From assembly GCA_965228005.1 (NCBI GenBank), contig CBDDGV010000001.1, positions 558,001 to 622,000 on the forward strand: a DNA stretch of 64,000 nt, written 5' to 3'. This document shows, piece by piece, positions 43,723 through 53,723 of the stretch. The notes beneath the pieces are model-generated. The model was not told where the DNA came from and made no database searches. It saw nothing but the letters and a program-made list of their open reading frames with translations. Source of the DNA: JBCCXZ01 sp965228005. GTDB taxonomy: Bacteria > Planctomycetota > Planctomycetia > Pirellulales > Lacipirellulaceae. Position 1 is the stretch's first letter. Each line of letters begins with the position of its first letter. A program made the position numbers and the translations under genes.

Positions 43723-44625
43723 CTAAGTACCCGCCGATGAAAACACAAACGACTTGCCGTCCCAATCGAGTCGCGCAGACTGGTTCCCCCTCACGCCACG
43801 CACTTCCATTAACACGGAGCGTCCATCGGCAGACAACTCAACGCTTTCAAACTTGAGATGCTTGTGGGCTGGATGGTCTTCGCCCAAGCCGAACGCCTCT
43901 TCGTTGTCCGACAACGAATAACTTGCCAAGCGGTTCCCGTCCTCCAAGTCGAGGTAATCGAGACTGAAGCTTCTGGAAGTCACAATCGCCAGAGGCGCGT
44001 CTCTCGCAAAGACGACCGAGTCGCCTAGCACATCGTAGCCGCGCTTCACCCGTAGCGTCTCCGCGTCGAGAAGCCATATCTCTGACTGGATGACCTCCAC
44101 CGACGGGCCAGCCCCGGGCGGCCGCTCCCAGTGCTTCTGGAACCGCCCCGCTTCGAAGTACTCATAATGCCTCCGCTTCGCCCCGTGCACACCGAGCTTG
44201 TCTCCGCACAGACCGATGTCCTGCACCGCGAAGCAGTGCACACGGCGGACCTCTTGGCCCGATTCCAGGTCGACCAAGACGATCGAGTTACCGACCAGCG
44301 CGTACCGGAACCGGCCGTCGGCCGAGTCCGCCGACGCCCTCACTTGGCTGTCGGTTGGGCTCAACTCGAACGGCTTGGACTCGCTCGTCGGCCGCCGTCC
44401 AAAGGTATTGCTGGGCGCCCTCCGCAGCCGCACCTCTTGGGACTGCCGGTACCATGGCGCTTCGATCATGCCCGTAGGTTTCGCGGCGGTCTCGGCCGGA
44501 GCGTCTGCCGGCGCGTCCACGGTCTGCTCGGTGGCCGGGTCTCTGGCCCCGCAGCCCAACAGCTGCCACACGAAGAACAGCTCAACGAGGCACAGGCCCC
44601 GACTGTTCGCGGCCGCCAACTTCAC
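43723..44625 (-). CDS. Secreted hypothetical protein, possible lipoprotein
   Basis: A 300-residue protein with an N-terminal hydrophobic segment ending in a lipobox-like LLGCG (Cys25), then a Pro/Ala-rich linker. The remainder looks like beta-propeller strands (SADGRFRYALVGNSIVLVDLESGQEV), with no enzymatic motif. It overlaps the DUF1559 gene by an ATGA junction (44622-44625), so the two are made together. Confidence 0.7.
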   Translation of the reverse strand: MKLAAANSRGLCLVELFFVWQLLGCGARDPATEQTVDAPADAPAETAAKPTGMIEAPWYRQSQEVRLRRAPSNTFGRRPTSESKPFELSPTDSQVRASADSADGRFRYALVGNSIVLVDLESGQEVRRVHCFAVQDIGLCGDKLGVHGAKRRHYEYFEAGRFQKHWERPPGAGPSVEVIQSEIWLLDAETLRVKRGYDVLGDSVVFARDAPLAIVTSRSFSLDYLDLEDGNRLASYSLSDNEEAFGLGEDHPAHKHLKFESVELSADGRSVLMEVRGVRGNQSARLDWDGKSFVFSSAGT

Positions 44626-45473
44626 AGGCTCTTCCCCGATTGGGCATTCTGGTGATCACGCAACTGACGGAAGTGGTGCCTCCGACCCCAATGGGTACGC
44701 GGGTTCGGGTTAGGAGCATCGTCCGGCAGCTCCTTCACGTATTCCACGACCTCGCTGCCGTTGACGGTATACATACCCGCCAAGTCCGCGGCTGCGATCG
44801 TGTTCGGCAGCAACTGCACACTACTGTCCACCATAATGACGAGGATCCCCGGTCCCCCCTCCCGCCGGAGACCCTCGGCGGGAGACGCGGCCTCCCACTG
44901 GAAGTCCTTCGGACTCGTCCACACAACCGCCCGTGAGTCGTTGGCCTCCACGACCGCGATGCTGCTATTCATGCCGTCTCTGACGCCGGCCATCCCCGAC
45001 CGTCCCTTTTCCAACAGGAAGCCCTTGGGGCCCGTTACCGCGAGGTAGTGGGTGTGCCCCTCGGGCGAGTCGCCGCGCGGCGACCGATAGACGCTCGGCA
45101 TCTTCGGCACGAGGGCAAGGTTGTGGGGGCTGTCCCAGGGCTCGTCCAGATTGAACTCCTGGTAGAGGTCATCGAACCCCAGTTGCGGCAAGATACTCAC
45201 GCGCCAACTCAAACCCGGCTGGCCGTCGGCGGTCGGTTCGTACCGTTTGGGGACGCGTAGCCTCGCCGAGTAGTTGAGGATCGCGGCCCCGATACGTTCC
45301 ATATTGAGCCCCGAAGCAACGATAGTCGCCTCTGCGGAGCTCTCAGGCGTACTCTCCGATGGGCCGTCCGCCTGGCCGTTCGGCGGGTCATCCGCTTGGC
45401 AACCGACGAGGGGCACGAGCAAGCAAACCCAAGAAAACGGACGCACCGCGGTGCGTGGGAGGAGATCAAACAT
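44622..45473 (-). CDS. DUF1559 family protein (pseudopilin-derived)
   Basis: A 283-residue protein of the planctomycete DUF1559 family. Characteristic pieces are AAILNYSARLRVPKRY, LSWRVSILPQLGFDDLYQEFNLDEPWDSPHN, then VPSVYRSPRG and a TNTIAVVEANDSRAVVWTSPKDF-like stretch. Here the usual N-terminal prepilin helix is replaced by a lipoprotein-like signal sequence (WVCLLVPLVGCQADD). It is the first gene of a two-gene unit with the 43723 gene. Confidence 0.82.
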   Translation of the reverse strand: MFDLLPRTAVRPFSWVCLLVPLVGCQADDPPNGQADGPSESTPESSAEATIVASGLNMERIGAAILNYSARLRVPKRYEPTADGQPGLSWRVSILPQLGFDDLYQEFNLDEPWDSPHNLALVPKMPSVYRSPRGDSPEGHTHYLAVTGPKGFLLEKGRSGMAGVRDGMNSSIAVVEANDSRAVVWTSPKDFQWEAASPAEGLRREGGPGILVIMVDSSVQLLPNTIAAADLAGMYTVNGSEVVEYVKELPDDAPNPNPRTHWGRRHHFRQLRDHQNAQSGKSL

Positions 45474-45577
45474 GGCTCATGGTCCTTCAATCACTGCCTG
45501 AACAGCTCAAGAGCTAGCGCCAACCACCGCCCACAGAGCCGCGAGCGTCAGCGAGCGGAGTAATGCACCGAATCGAA

Positions 45578-47362
45578 TCAACCCAATTCGCTCAACGGCC
45601 GCGGCTTCCGCCCCTCGGGCGTCTCGTCGCTGTCGATGTCGAACCAGCTCTCCTCGAACTCGATCCGCCGGTTCTCCTTCATCGCGATGTTGGAGGTGAG
45701 CGCGATCACCGCGTCGGCCATCGCCACCTTCGGCGTGCACTTCGGCTGGTTCTCCGGCGCTGGGTTGCGGATGCACCAGGCCCAGTGCTCGATCTCCTCT
45801 TGGTAGCCGCGGCTCACCTCGTCCGGCGTTGCCGCGGCGGCCACCGCGGCCATGCCGCCGCCGGTCTCGTAGGTGTTCATGGCAGCGCCGCCGCTGCCCT
45901 CGCTGACGGAGATCTTCGTCGAGGTCTCCGACTTCTTGTAGAGCATCACGTCCTTCTCACGCTCGAGGATCAGCGTGCCGTCGGTGCCCATCACGATCTC
46001 GCCGTACCCGCCGTAGCCGTTGCCGTTGATCGACGAGTAGGTGACCACGATCTTCTTGTTGTCGTCCGCGATCTTCTTTGACTCGAAGTCCTCGTAGTAG
46101 CCCTTGCCGGGGTACTCGAACGAGCAGTAGACGTGGTCGTCCACGTCGCGGTCGGCCGGGAAGATGTGCCTGCCGCCGACGCCCACCACGCTCAGCGGCA
46201 GCACCTTGCCGCCGTCGTCGCGCTGCGAGCTGATGAAGATGCCCGAGGCGTCCAGCTGGTGGCTGCCCAGCTCGGCCATCAACCCGCCGCCGGTGCGGTC
46301 CCACAGCCGCCAGCGGATCAACTCCTCCAGCGGCGTCATCGTGCGGCCCACCTCCGGCAGCGGCTTCGAGAGGTAGCCGTACTTCGCGGCGTCCACGTTA
46401 ACGTCTTCCAGCTGCTTCTCCTTGTGGGCCACCTTCTTGGCCCACTTTTCGGCTTCGACGCCGGTGGTGCTGTCCAGCTTCCGCTTCCAGGAGTGCAGTT
46501 CCTCGACCAGCTTGTACTCTGCCCGCAACGCATTCTCGGCCGGTTTGCCGCCCTCGCTCCGCGTTTTGCGACGCAAAGCTACGTACTCTTCGGGGGAAAT
46601 GAACTTCTTCGGCAGCGGCGGCTGCCAGCTGTCGTTGCCCGGCAGGTTGCCGCGGTGCCACTGGGCGCGGATGTGGTGGATGTCGCCCAGCAGGCCGCGT
46701 TTGATCTGATCGACCGCGTTGTCGTACAGCACGCTGTAGTGACGCTGGTGCCCCGTGGCTAAGATCTTGTCGGTCTCCTCCGAGACGCGGGCCATCTCTT
46801 TGCACTGCGCAACACTGTGCGCCATCAGCTTCTCGGTCAGGACGTGCTTCCCCTTGCGCATCGCCTGGATCGCCGCGATGTCGTGCAGCCACAGCGGCAA
46901 TGCGATGATCACCGCCTCCACATTGGGGTCGTCCAACAGTTCCTGGTACCCATCCGTCTGGTCGTTGTCATAGACCTCCACGTTCCGCCGGGCTTCTTCT
47001 TCGGTCTTCCACCCGTACACGTCCATCAGCCCGGGCCGGGCGTACTTCGTGCCGTCGCTCGACCAGTCGCCGTGGAAGGCGCGGTGGATATTGTAGGGGC
47101 GGATGTCCGCGATCGCGACCACGTTGATGTAGTCGGGGTTCAGCGCACCAATCAGCACGCCGCCCTCGTCGCCGGTGCCGATGATCCCCACCCGCAGCGG
47201 GTCTTCCTTGATCGAGCCGTACTTGAAGTACGTCGCGCCCAAGGTGGCGCCGCCGGCGACGCCGGCCATCACCGTGCCCTTCAGGAAGTCGCGGCGGGTC
47301 GTGCCGACGGCCTCGAGAAAGTTCTGCTTACCGATTTCTTTGTCTTCCGGCGACAGTTCCAT
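45578..47362 (-). CDS. TAT-exported Gfo/Idh/MocA family oxidoreductase
   Basis: A 594-residue NAD(P)-dependent oxidoreductase. A twin-arginine signal TRRDFLKGTVMAGVAGG lies near residues 22-40, followed by a Rossmann start (LRVGIIGTGDEGGVLIGAL) and the family EKLMAHSVAQ motif with Lys. The C-terminal Gfo/Idh domain is expanded, with a helical insertion near 250-330. Planctomycetes export many such enzymes, probably acting on sugars or sugar derivatives; the substrate cannot be read here. It follows the DoxX gene with a three-base gap, so the two are co-transcribed. Confidence 0.88.
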   Translation of the reverse strand: MELSPEDKEIGKQNFLEAVGTTRRDFLKGTVMAGVAGGATLGATYFKYGSIKEDPLRVGIIGTGDEGGVLIGALNPDYINVVAIADIRPYNIHRAFHGDWSSDGTKYARPGLMDVYGWKTEEEARRNVEVYDNDQTDGYQELLDDPNVEAVIIALPLWLHDIAAIQAMRKGKHVLTEKLMAHSVAQCKEMARVSEETDKILATGHQRHYSVLYDNAVDQIKRGLLGDIHHIRAQWHRGNLPGNDSWQPPLPKKFISPEEYVALRRKTRSEGGKPAENALRAEYKLVEELHSWKRKLDSTTGVEAEKWAKKVAHKEKQLEDVNVDAAKYGYLSKPLPEVGRTMTPLEELIRWRLWDRTGGGLMAELGSHQLDASGIFISSQRDDGGKVLPLSVVGVGGRHIFPADRDVDDHVYCSFEYPGKGYYEDFESKKIADDNKKIVVTYSSINGNGYGGYGEIVMGTDGTLILEREKDVMLYKKSETSTKISVSEGSGGAAMNTYETGGGMAAVAAAATPDEVSRGYQEEIEHWAWCIRNPAPENQPKCTPKVAMADAVIALTSNIAMKENRRIEFEESWFDIDSDETPEGRKPRPLSELG

Positions 47363-47365
47363 GGT

Positions 47366-48466
47366 TTACTTCCCTTGCTGCTGGCCGCGGCCCGACCAGA
47401 ACTTGTGACACAAAGCATCGAGCCCCGCCCACTGGCCGGCGCCCACCGCGGCCAGGAAGAGCATCGCGGCGCACTCCACCAATTGGTAACCAAAGTAATC
47501 CGTGATCGCCCCGGCAACCCAAGGCGGCTGCATCGACATCACCGAGAGCAGGAACACCGCCCCCACCACCCCCGCCAAGCGGGTCATGAAGCCGGCCATC
47601 AAGCAGACGCCGACCCCCGTGATGACGCACGTCATCAGGACGTTGACCATCTCCAGCTCGACCGCCTTCGGGTCGCTCACGACCTCATCGACCTGCCCGC
47701 CTAGCGCGCCGCCGCGCTGCTCGTCGGTCAACAACCCGCGGAGCGACTCCGCGTAAGCCGCGTCGAGTTGGTCGATCGCCGCCACCCACGGCATCGGCGT
47801 GCGGTCGGTGTCCCAGGCACGCTCGGCGATCCGTGATTGCTCGAACGGGATCTCGTCGGCGCCGGGGTGTGCTTTCTGTTGCTCGAGCCGCCACAGCTCG
47901 TGACGGTACTCGGCGATCTCCATCGTGTTCTGCGCGATCTCGTCCGCCGCCCGCCGCTGGTACTGCCGCAGCAAGGCCTGCGACGCGACCGCCTGCTCGT
48001 CGGTCACGCCCTCGAGCGCAACGAACCGCGATTGGGCCTTCTCCCAATCCGCCGCGATCTCGCCGTACCAGCCGGAAATCGGCAGCCCATCCGGCAGCTC
48101 GATCTCCACGTCCTTGCCGGCCGCCAGTTCCTTCTTGCGACGCGCGACGTAGCCCTCGACCCAAGAACGCAGCTCCGCGAGCGACTCCGGCGTGCTCTGC
48201 TCGCCGACCGCCAGGTGCTGCTTCCAGTGGTGCGTATCCGGGAGCTTCGACTGGTAGAACCCAGCCAGCGGGCCCTTCGACATCCCCAGCAGCACCTTGG
48301 TCGGCACGTTCACCGACCACTGCTTGGTGCTCTGGTTGTATGTGATCTTCTTCGCGCCCTCGCTCAGGAAGTGCCAGCCGACACACACGCGCAGCAGCAC
48401 CACCGCCCACACCGTGGCCGCGAAGCCGAAGCCCACTCGCCCCGCCATTTTTTGATCAACGCTCAC
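47366..48466 (-). CDS. DoxX-family membrane protein with large insertion
   Basis: A 366-residue protein. A first membrane helix (ATVWAVVLLRVCVGWHFL) carries the DoxX-type R..G..F.. pattern. About 235 residues, mainly charged helices (35-270), separate it from three C-terminal helices (MTCVITGVGVCLMAGFMTRLAG, VVGAVFLLSVM and LVECAAMLFLAAVGAG). Typical DoxX proteins are about 130-160 residues with no such insertion. It is upstream of the exported oxidoreductase in one unit, suggesting a shared electron or export-linked role. Confidence 0.8.
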   Translation of the reverse strand: MSVDQKMAGRVGFGFAATVWAVVLLRVCVGWHFLSEGAKKITYNQSTKQWSVNVPTKVLLGMSKGPLAGFYQSKLPDTHHWKQHLAVGEQSTPESLAELRSWVEGYVARRKKELAAGKDVEIELPDGLPISGWYGEIAADWEKAQSRFVALEGVTDEQAVASQALLRQYQRRAADEIAQNTMEIAEYRHELWRLEQQKAHPGADEIPFEQSRIAERAWDTDRTPMPWVAAIDQLDAAYAESLRGLLTDEQRGGALGGQVDEVVSDPKAVELEMVNVLMTCVITGVGVCLMAGFMTRLAGVVGAVFLLSVMSMQPPWVAGAITDYFGYQLVECAAMLFLAAVGAGQWAGLDALCHKFWSGRGQQQGK

Positions 48467-48730
48467 GGCGCCACTTTCATGAGGAGTATTCCTGTGGGAC
48501 TCGTCCCGTGGGAGTCGTCGAACAGGGTGCCTTACACAACGACCGCAGTGCCGTTGCGGGAGGGGTTGCAGAGGGCTTCAGCAGCGAGCCTCAAACTACG
48601 CGGCTGTAGCCATTCTGCACGATCCTCCATAATACGCTGGGGCCACCCCGCTCTCCACCCCGATCAAGCTACCTAACATTCGTCGGAGCTTCCGACTTTT
48701 TGCCTCCGAAAACCAGGAATCAGGCCACCC

Positions 48731-49708
48731 GTGCGTATCGTCCTTTGCTACCCCGTGGAACACCGGCACCTGCAACAAATCCAAGCCGCTGCGCCAAACG
48801 CAGAGATCATCGACGCCGGCCAGGAGCGCATCGCCGAAGAACTGCTCGACGCCGACGTCTACTGCGGCCACGCGAAGGTCCCCGTCCCCTGGGAGGAGGT
48901 CACCCGCCGCGGGCGTTTGCGTTGGATCCAATCCTCTGCGGCCGGCCTCGACCACTGCCTGGTCCCCCCGGTGGTGGCCGCCGACGAGATCGTCGTCTCC
49001 AGCGCATCGGGCGTGCTGGCCAAACAAGTCTTGGACCACACGTTTGCGCTGCTCACGGGCGCGCTGCGGAGCCTGCCGGTATTCTTCGCCGCAACGCAAA
49101 AGCGCGAGTTCATCCGCCGTCCGACACGCGACCTGTACGGCTCGACCGTCGCCGTGATCGGCCTCGGCGGCAACGGCCGGCTCATCGCGAAGGCGCTCCG
49201 AGCGTTCGACGTGCAGGTGCTCGCCACCGACTGGTTCCCCGAGGCCAACCGGCCCCACGCCGACGAGGTGCTGCCGCCCGAAGGCATCGACGAGATTCTG
49301 CCGCGGGCAGACTCCGTGATCCTCGCCGCCCCGCTGACCGAGCACACCAGGGGGATGATCGACGCCCGCCGCCTCGGGCTGATGAAGCCGGACGCCGTGT
49401 TGGTCAACGTCGCCCGCGGCCCCCTGGTGGTCGAGGCGGACCTGGCCGAAGCCCTCCACAACGGCCGCCTCTGGGGCGTTGGCGTCGACGTCACCGAGGT
49501 CGAGCCCCTGCCCGCAGACAGCCCCATGTGGTCAGCCCCACGCACGCTCATCACCCCGCACGTCGGCGGCCAGCGGGCCAGCCGGATCGACGACATGACC
49601 AACCTGTTCTGCCGTAACGTCGCGCGATTTTTCGCAGATAAACACTTAATAAACCGGGTCGACAAGAAACTGGGGTTTCCCGCCCCGGACGCGATCCTGC
49701 AACAATAA
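48731..49708 (+). CDS. D-2-hydroxyacid dehydrogenase
   Basis: A 325-residue NAD(P)-dependent dehydrogenase from GTG 48731. Cofactor binding is shown by VAVIGLGGNGRLIAKAL near residue 140, and the catalytic Arg, acid and His by NVARGPLV, DVTEVEPLP and TPHVGGQ. The substrate domain is formed by the N- and C-terminal parts. The exact acid substrate is not evident. It stands alone between the DoxX unit (divergent) and the kinase gene. Confidence 0.9.
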   Translation: MRIVLCYPVEHRHLQQIQAAAPNAEIIDAGQERIAEELLDADVYCGHAKVPVPWEEVTRRGRLRWIQSSAAGLDHCLVPPVVAADEIVVSSASGVLAKQVLDHTFALLTGALRSLPVFFAATQKREFIRRPTRDLYGSTVAVIGLGGNGRLIAKALRAFDVQVLATDWFPEANRPHADEVLPPEGIDEILPRADSVILAAPLTEHTRGMIDARRLGLMKPDAVLVNVARGPLVVEADLAEALHNGRLWGVGVDVTEVEPLPADSPMWSAPRTLITPHVGGQRASRIDDMTNLFCRNVARFFADKHLINRVDKKLGFPAPDAILQQ

Positions 49709-49879
49709 ACCTGGGTCGTGGTCGAAGTTCTAGTTATTCTAAGAGAAGGTCGGCGGTGTCAGGAGTACGCCGAACGGCCCTAGTAGAAGCACGCCAAAGA
49801 CAGCACCCTCCATTCCCTGAAGTCGAGCACGGACAGCTCCCGACGCGGCAGCCTCCTCCCCGCCGCAGAACCTTTCTGG

Positions 49880-50986
49880 ATGAACCCATCGACGACCATC
49901 TTGCAGGGCACCCGCACCCTCAACTTCGAGGGTGAACAGGTCAGCCGCTGCCCCAGCGAGCTCTACGAGCGGTACGAGCAGCTGCTCGACCGCCAGTACA
50001 TGGGCTGGACCGAGCACCTCCGCTTCCGCCGCCTGCTGGGCGCCGGCGGCCAGGGCGTCGTCTACCTCAGCGACCGCCGCGGGTCCGACGGCTTCACGCT
50101 GCCGCTCGCGCTGAAGGTCTTCTCCCCCGAGCGCTACGCCAGCGAGCAGAGCTACGACCAGGCCATGCTCCGCATGGCGCAGGTCGCCGGACGCGTCGCG
50201 AAGATTCAGCACGACAACCTGCTCGACGTGCAGAACTTCACCGAGCGGAACCGCATCCGCCTGATGGAGATGGAGTGGGTCGACGGCTACGACCTCGAGC
50301 ACCTCCTCACCCCCGCCATGCTCAGCCGCGTCCAAGAACGCGTCAGCCAGCGGCGGTGGGAGTACATCAACAACGTCATCGTGACCGAGGGCCCCGTGCG
50401 GCCCCGGCTCAAGGCCGGCATCGCCGTGGCCATCATCAAGGAGTGCCTCGCCGCCCTCGCCGCCTTGCACCGCGAGGAGATCGTCCACGGCGACATCAAG
50501 CCCTCCAACATCATGATCAAGCGGACGGGCAACCCGAAAATCGTCGACATCGGCTCGGCCCTCGACCTGAACAACATGCCCGACCAGCGCACGTGCACGC
50601 CGCAGTACGCCGCTCCGGAGATGCTCGAGCGCAACGAGTTCACCCCCCGCGCCGACCTGGCCAGCCTCGGGTACGTGCTGATCGAGCTCCTCGCCGGCCG
50701 CCCGCTCTTCGCGGGCCTCAAGAGCCTCGGCGAACTGCTCGAGGCCAAGTGGACCCTGCCGCAGCGGCTCGACCGCATCCTGCCCGAAGAGGTCAGCGAC
50801 AGCGATCTGCTGATGAACATCTGCAAGCGGCTCACGGCGCCCGACCCCGAAGTGCGCTTCCGCTCCGCCGACGAGGCCGACAACGGCTCCGACGGCCTCG
50901 CCTCGTTCCAGCGGACCCTCGTCATCGGGAACCTCTCCAGCGAGTACGAGAACGAGCTCCGCGTCTGGATCGAAGAACTCGACTGA
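49880..50986 (+). CDS. Hanks-type serine/threonine protein kinase, DIG variant
   Basis: A 368-residue soluble kinase with glycine loop LGAGGQGVVYLS, catalytic Lys in LALKVF, catalytic loop IVHGDIKPSN, and DIG (VDIGSA) where most kinases have DFG. The APE equivalent is YAAPEMLE. The Mg-binding Asp is kept, so activity is likely. A C-terminal tail of about 30 residues follows the kinase lobe, and no membrane helix is present. Confidence 0.9.
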   Translation: MNPSTTILQGTRTLNFEGEQVSRCPSELYERYEQLLDRQYMGWTEHLRFRRLLGAGGQGVVYLSDRRGSDGFTLPLALKVFSPERYASEQSYDQAMLRMAQVAGRVAKIQHDNLLDVQNFTERNRIRLMEMEWVDGYDLEHLLTPAMLSRVQERVSQRRWEYINNVIVTEGPVRPRLKAGIAVAIIKECLAALAALHREEIVHGDIKPSNIMIKRTGNPKIVDIGSALDLNNMPDQRTCTPQYAAPEMLERNEFTPRADLASLGYVLIELLAGRPLFAGLKSLGELLEAKWTLPQRLDRILPEEVSDSDLLMNICKRLTAPDPEVRFRSADEADNGSDGLASFQRTLVIGNLSSEYENELRVWIEELD

Positions 50987-51163
50987 CGCCCGCCCTTCTG
51001 GCCTCGCCAGGCCGCTAGCAGCCCCGGCCGGCCCCCTCCCCGACAGACGCCGCCGCGATTGACTCGGCCCCGCGTTCGTGCCAGCTTATATTCTGCCCCG
51101 CGCAGGACTATTCGGCTCATCACGGCCGCCGCGACGGGGTCAGCCACCACGGAGGACGGCTCG

Positions 51164-52486
51164 ATGAGCCCTTGTTCCACAGCCCGCCGGATTCTTCTCG
51201 GTTGTATTGCCGCAGCGACGCTCTCGGCGTCTGCCCCGGCGCTCTACGCCCAGCAATCGGAACTCGGCAACCGGTACGGATCCGGCGGCGAGTCGAACGG
51301 CTCCGCGACCGCGGACCAACTCTTCGGCCCCGCTCGAAGCCAAGTCGCCCCGTCGCAGCCGGCCGAGCAGACCCCACCGGCCTCTGCGTCAGCACCCCCG
51401 ATGTCCGACGCCGAAGCCCAGCGGGGCTTCAACGCCGCGCAGCCGCCGGCGTCCAGCACCACCCCGCCCGCCACAGCGGAATCGACGCTCTACCCCACGG
51501 GCCCGGCCGCCGCGGCCCCGTCGCAGCCGCTCTACACCGGCCCCCCGGCACAGCCCCTCAAAGCCAGGGCAGACGACTTGGTGCGCTCGATGCTCAAGCG
51601 CCCCTCGGGCGACACGCTCTCCGGCCAGCCGGTGACGCTCACCGAGATCGTCAGCAGCCGCCTCTCCCGCAAGAACAGCACCGCGTGCATCGAGGCCTAC
51701 TGGGACCTCTCCGCTGCCGTGGCCGACTACTACCTCACCCTGCGAGAGAAGCGCGACCTGCAGGTGCTCCGGGCGAGCGTCTCCCGCCCAGGAACCGCCT
51801 GGGCCGCACAGTCCGACGCCGTCGCGAGCAGGCTGAACGCCTCACGCCTGGCCGCGGTCGCTGCGCAGGAGCGTCTCGCCTCGCTGCTCGGCGGCGACGC
51901 CGCTCTGTTGCCTTCGGCGATCCTGCCCGAGGACACGCTCCACACCGGTTCCTACGACACCCGCTTCGACGAGATCTTCACCACCGGCGTCGCGCCCGAC
52001 GAGGCGCGGGCACTCGCCAACCTGCTCCCCCAACGCTACGACCGCCTGAAGGCCAACGCCCGGGCCGTCCGCGAAGCCCAGGAGTGGCTCGGCTTCGTCA
52101 GCCGCGCCCGCAGCCAAGACACCGACGGCGCCGGCTTGCTCAAGGCCCACGATCTGCTTGTGCTCCAGCGTCGCGCATTCCTCAAGTCGGTCCACGACTA
52201 CAACGCCGAGATCGCCCGGTACGCGGAGCTCGCCGCACCCGGCACCGTCGGCGCTGAGCGGCTGGTGGCCATGCTGATCCGCGACCCCGCAACCCCCGCC
52301 GGGCTCGCCAGCGGCAGCGGTGACGGCGTCCAGCGGGCCAGCGCCGAAGCGCCGCTGGGCCAGTCGCCCAACAAGACGTTCGCCGCCGAAGACGGCTGGT
52401 CGGGCGCCGGAGCCACGGCCCAGCAGACGCCCCCCGGCCAGGAACGTTCGATCCTCCGCCGCCCCGAGTCCGACCCCGGGAAGTAG
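51164..52486 (+). CDS. Exported TolC-like helical protein
   Basis: A 440-residue protein with signal peptide (ARRILLGCIAAATLSASAPALYA). A Pro/Ala-rich disordered part (about 40-135) precedes a helical region (about 140-380) whose spacing resembles the coiled-coil hairpins of TolC/outer-membrane-efflux proteins, for example the VTLTEIVSSRLSRKNSTACI start. The beta-barrel parts of TolC are not obvious. ATG 51164 has GGAGG at a good distance, and it begins right at the signal peptide. Confidence 0.68.
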   Translation: MSPCSTARRILLGCIAAATLSASAPALYAQQSELGNRYGSGGESNGSATADQLFGPARSQVAPSQPAEQTPPASASAPPMSDAEAQRGFNAAQPPASSTTPPATAESTLYPTGPAAAAPSQPLYTGPPAQPLKARADDLVRSMLKRPSGDTLSGQPVTLTEIVSSRLSRKNSTACIEAYWDLSAAVADYYLTLREKRDLQVLRASVSRPGTAWAAQSDAVASRLNASRLAAVAAQERLASLLGGDAALLPSAILPEDTLHTGSYDTRFDEIFTTGVAPDEARALANLLPQRYDRLKANARAVREAQEWLGFVSRARSQDTDGAGLLKAHDLLVLQRRAFLKSVHDYNAEIARYAELAAPGTVGAERLVAMLIRDPATPAGLASGSGDGVQRASAEAPLGQSPNKTFAAEDGWSGAGATAQQTPPGQERSILRRPESDPGK

Positions 52487-52580
52487 CCCCGATGACCGCG
52501 CTGCGTGTGCCGCAGCTGGCTCGCCCAGCAGTGTGAATCAGTAGCACAGCATCACTAGCACGCCGGGCACCTGACTCACG

Positions 52581-53636
52581 ATGACCGCGACGCCAACCAC
52601 ACCCCAAGTGAGCTTAGGGCGCGATCGACCCGCGCCGATCGCTCAGCCGTTCTACATCGGCCCGCTGCTCGTCGACCCGCCCATCCTCCAGGCCCCCATG
52701 GCCGGGTTCACCAACTCGGTCTTCCGCCAGATCGTCCGCGGCTACGGCGGAGCCGGGCTGCTCGCCACCGAGATGGTTAACGCCCGCGGTTTCGTCTGGC
52801 TCGACGAGCAGGAAGCCGAGCACCCCGACCGCCTCTGGGGCGTCGCCGAAGAACCGCGGCCGCTGGCCGTGCAGATCTGGGACAACGACCCGCCCACGCT
52901 CGCCAAGGTCGGCGCCCGGCTGGCGACCGAGTACCGGGTGAGCGTGGTCGACATCAACTTCGGCTGCCCGGTGAAGCAGGTCACCGAGAAGGCCCACAGC
53001 GGCTCGTACCTGCTCAAGCACCCCGACCGCATGGGGTCGATCATCGAGGCGGTCGTCGCCGCGTGCGCGCCGACGCCGGTTACCGCCAAGATCCGCCTCG
53101 GCTGCACCCGCGACCAGATGAACGCCGTCGACGTGGCCCAGGTCGTCGAAGGCGCCGGCGCCGCGGCGCTCACCGTCCACGGCCGCACCGCCGCCGACAT
53201 GTTCCGCGGCTCCGCCGACTGGGACCGCATCAGCGAGATCAAGCCGCACCTGAAGCGGATCCCGCTCATCGGCAACGGCGACCTCGACTCGGCCCAAAAA
53301 GTGGTCGACGCCTTCCGCCGCTACGACGTCGACGGCGTGATGATCGCCCGGGCCGCGCTCAACAAGCCCTGGCTCTACCAGCAGGCCGCCGCCGCCGTCC
53401 GCGGCGAGCCCATCCCGCCCGACCCCACGCTCGAAGAAGAGCGCGAGCTGCTGCTCCGCCACTTCCGCATGGTGCAGGGCCGCTTCGGTGACCGCAAAGG
53501 CACGGTGCTGATGCGGAAGTACGCCTGCTGCTACGCCCAAGGCCGCCGCGGCGCCCGCGATTTTCGGAAGCATGTCGCGAAGGTGGAGAACCCTGAGCAG
53601 TTTCTACGCGTCGTAGAGGAGTGGTTCCCGTCTTAA
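52581..53636 (+). CDS. dus: tRNA-dihydrouridine synthase
   Basis: A 351-residue FMN enzyme that reduces uridines in tRNA. The family motifs are PPILQAPMAGFTNSVFR, TEMVNARGF, the catalytic-Cys block DINFGCPVKQVTEKAHSGSYLL, HGRTAADMFRG and IGNGDL. The subtype looks closest to DusB but cannot be fixed by eye. ATG 52581 is the natural start. It stands alone between two secreted proteins. Confidence 0.93.
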   Translation: MTATPTTPQVSLGRDRPAPIAQPFYIGPLLVDPPILQAPMAGFTNSVFRQIVRGYGGAGLLATEMVNARGFVWLDEQEAEHPDRLWGVAEEPRPLAVQIWDNDPPTLAKVGARLATEYRVSVVDINFGCPVKQVTEKAHSGSYLLKHPDRMGSIIEAVVAACAPTPVTAKIRLGCTRDQMNAVDVAQVVEGAGAAALTVHGRTAADMFRGSADWDRISEIKPHLKRIPLIGNGDLDSAQKVVDAFRRYDVDGVMIARAALNKPWLYQQAAAAVRGEPIPPDPTLEEERELLLRHFRMVQGRFGDRKGTVLMRKYACCYAQGRRGARDFRKHVAKVENPEQFLRVVEEWFPS

Positions 53637-53723
53637 GCACTCCTTCGGATCGGACGCAAGACAATCTAGCCTAGGACGATCGCAAGCACCTTCGAAACGC
53701 TTTCGCGACGAGGAGGTTGAGTC

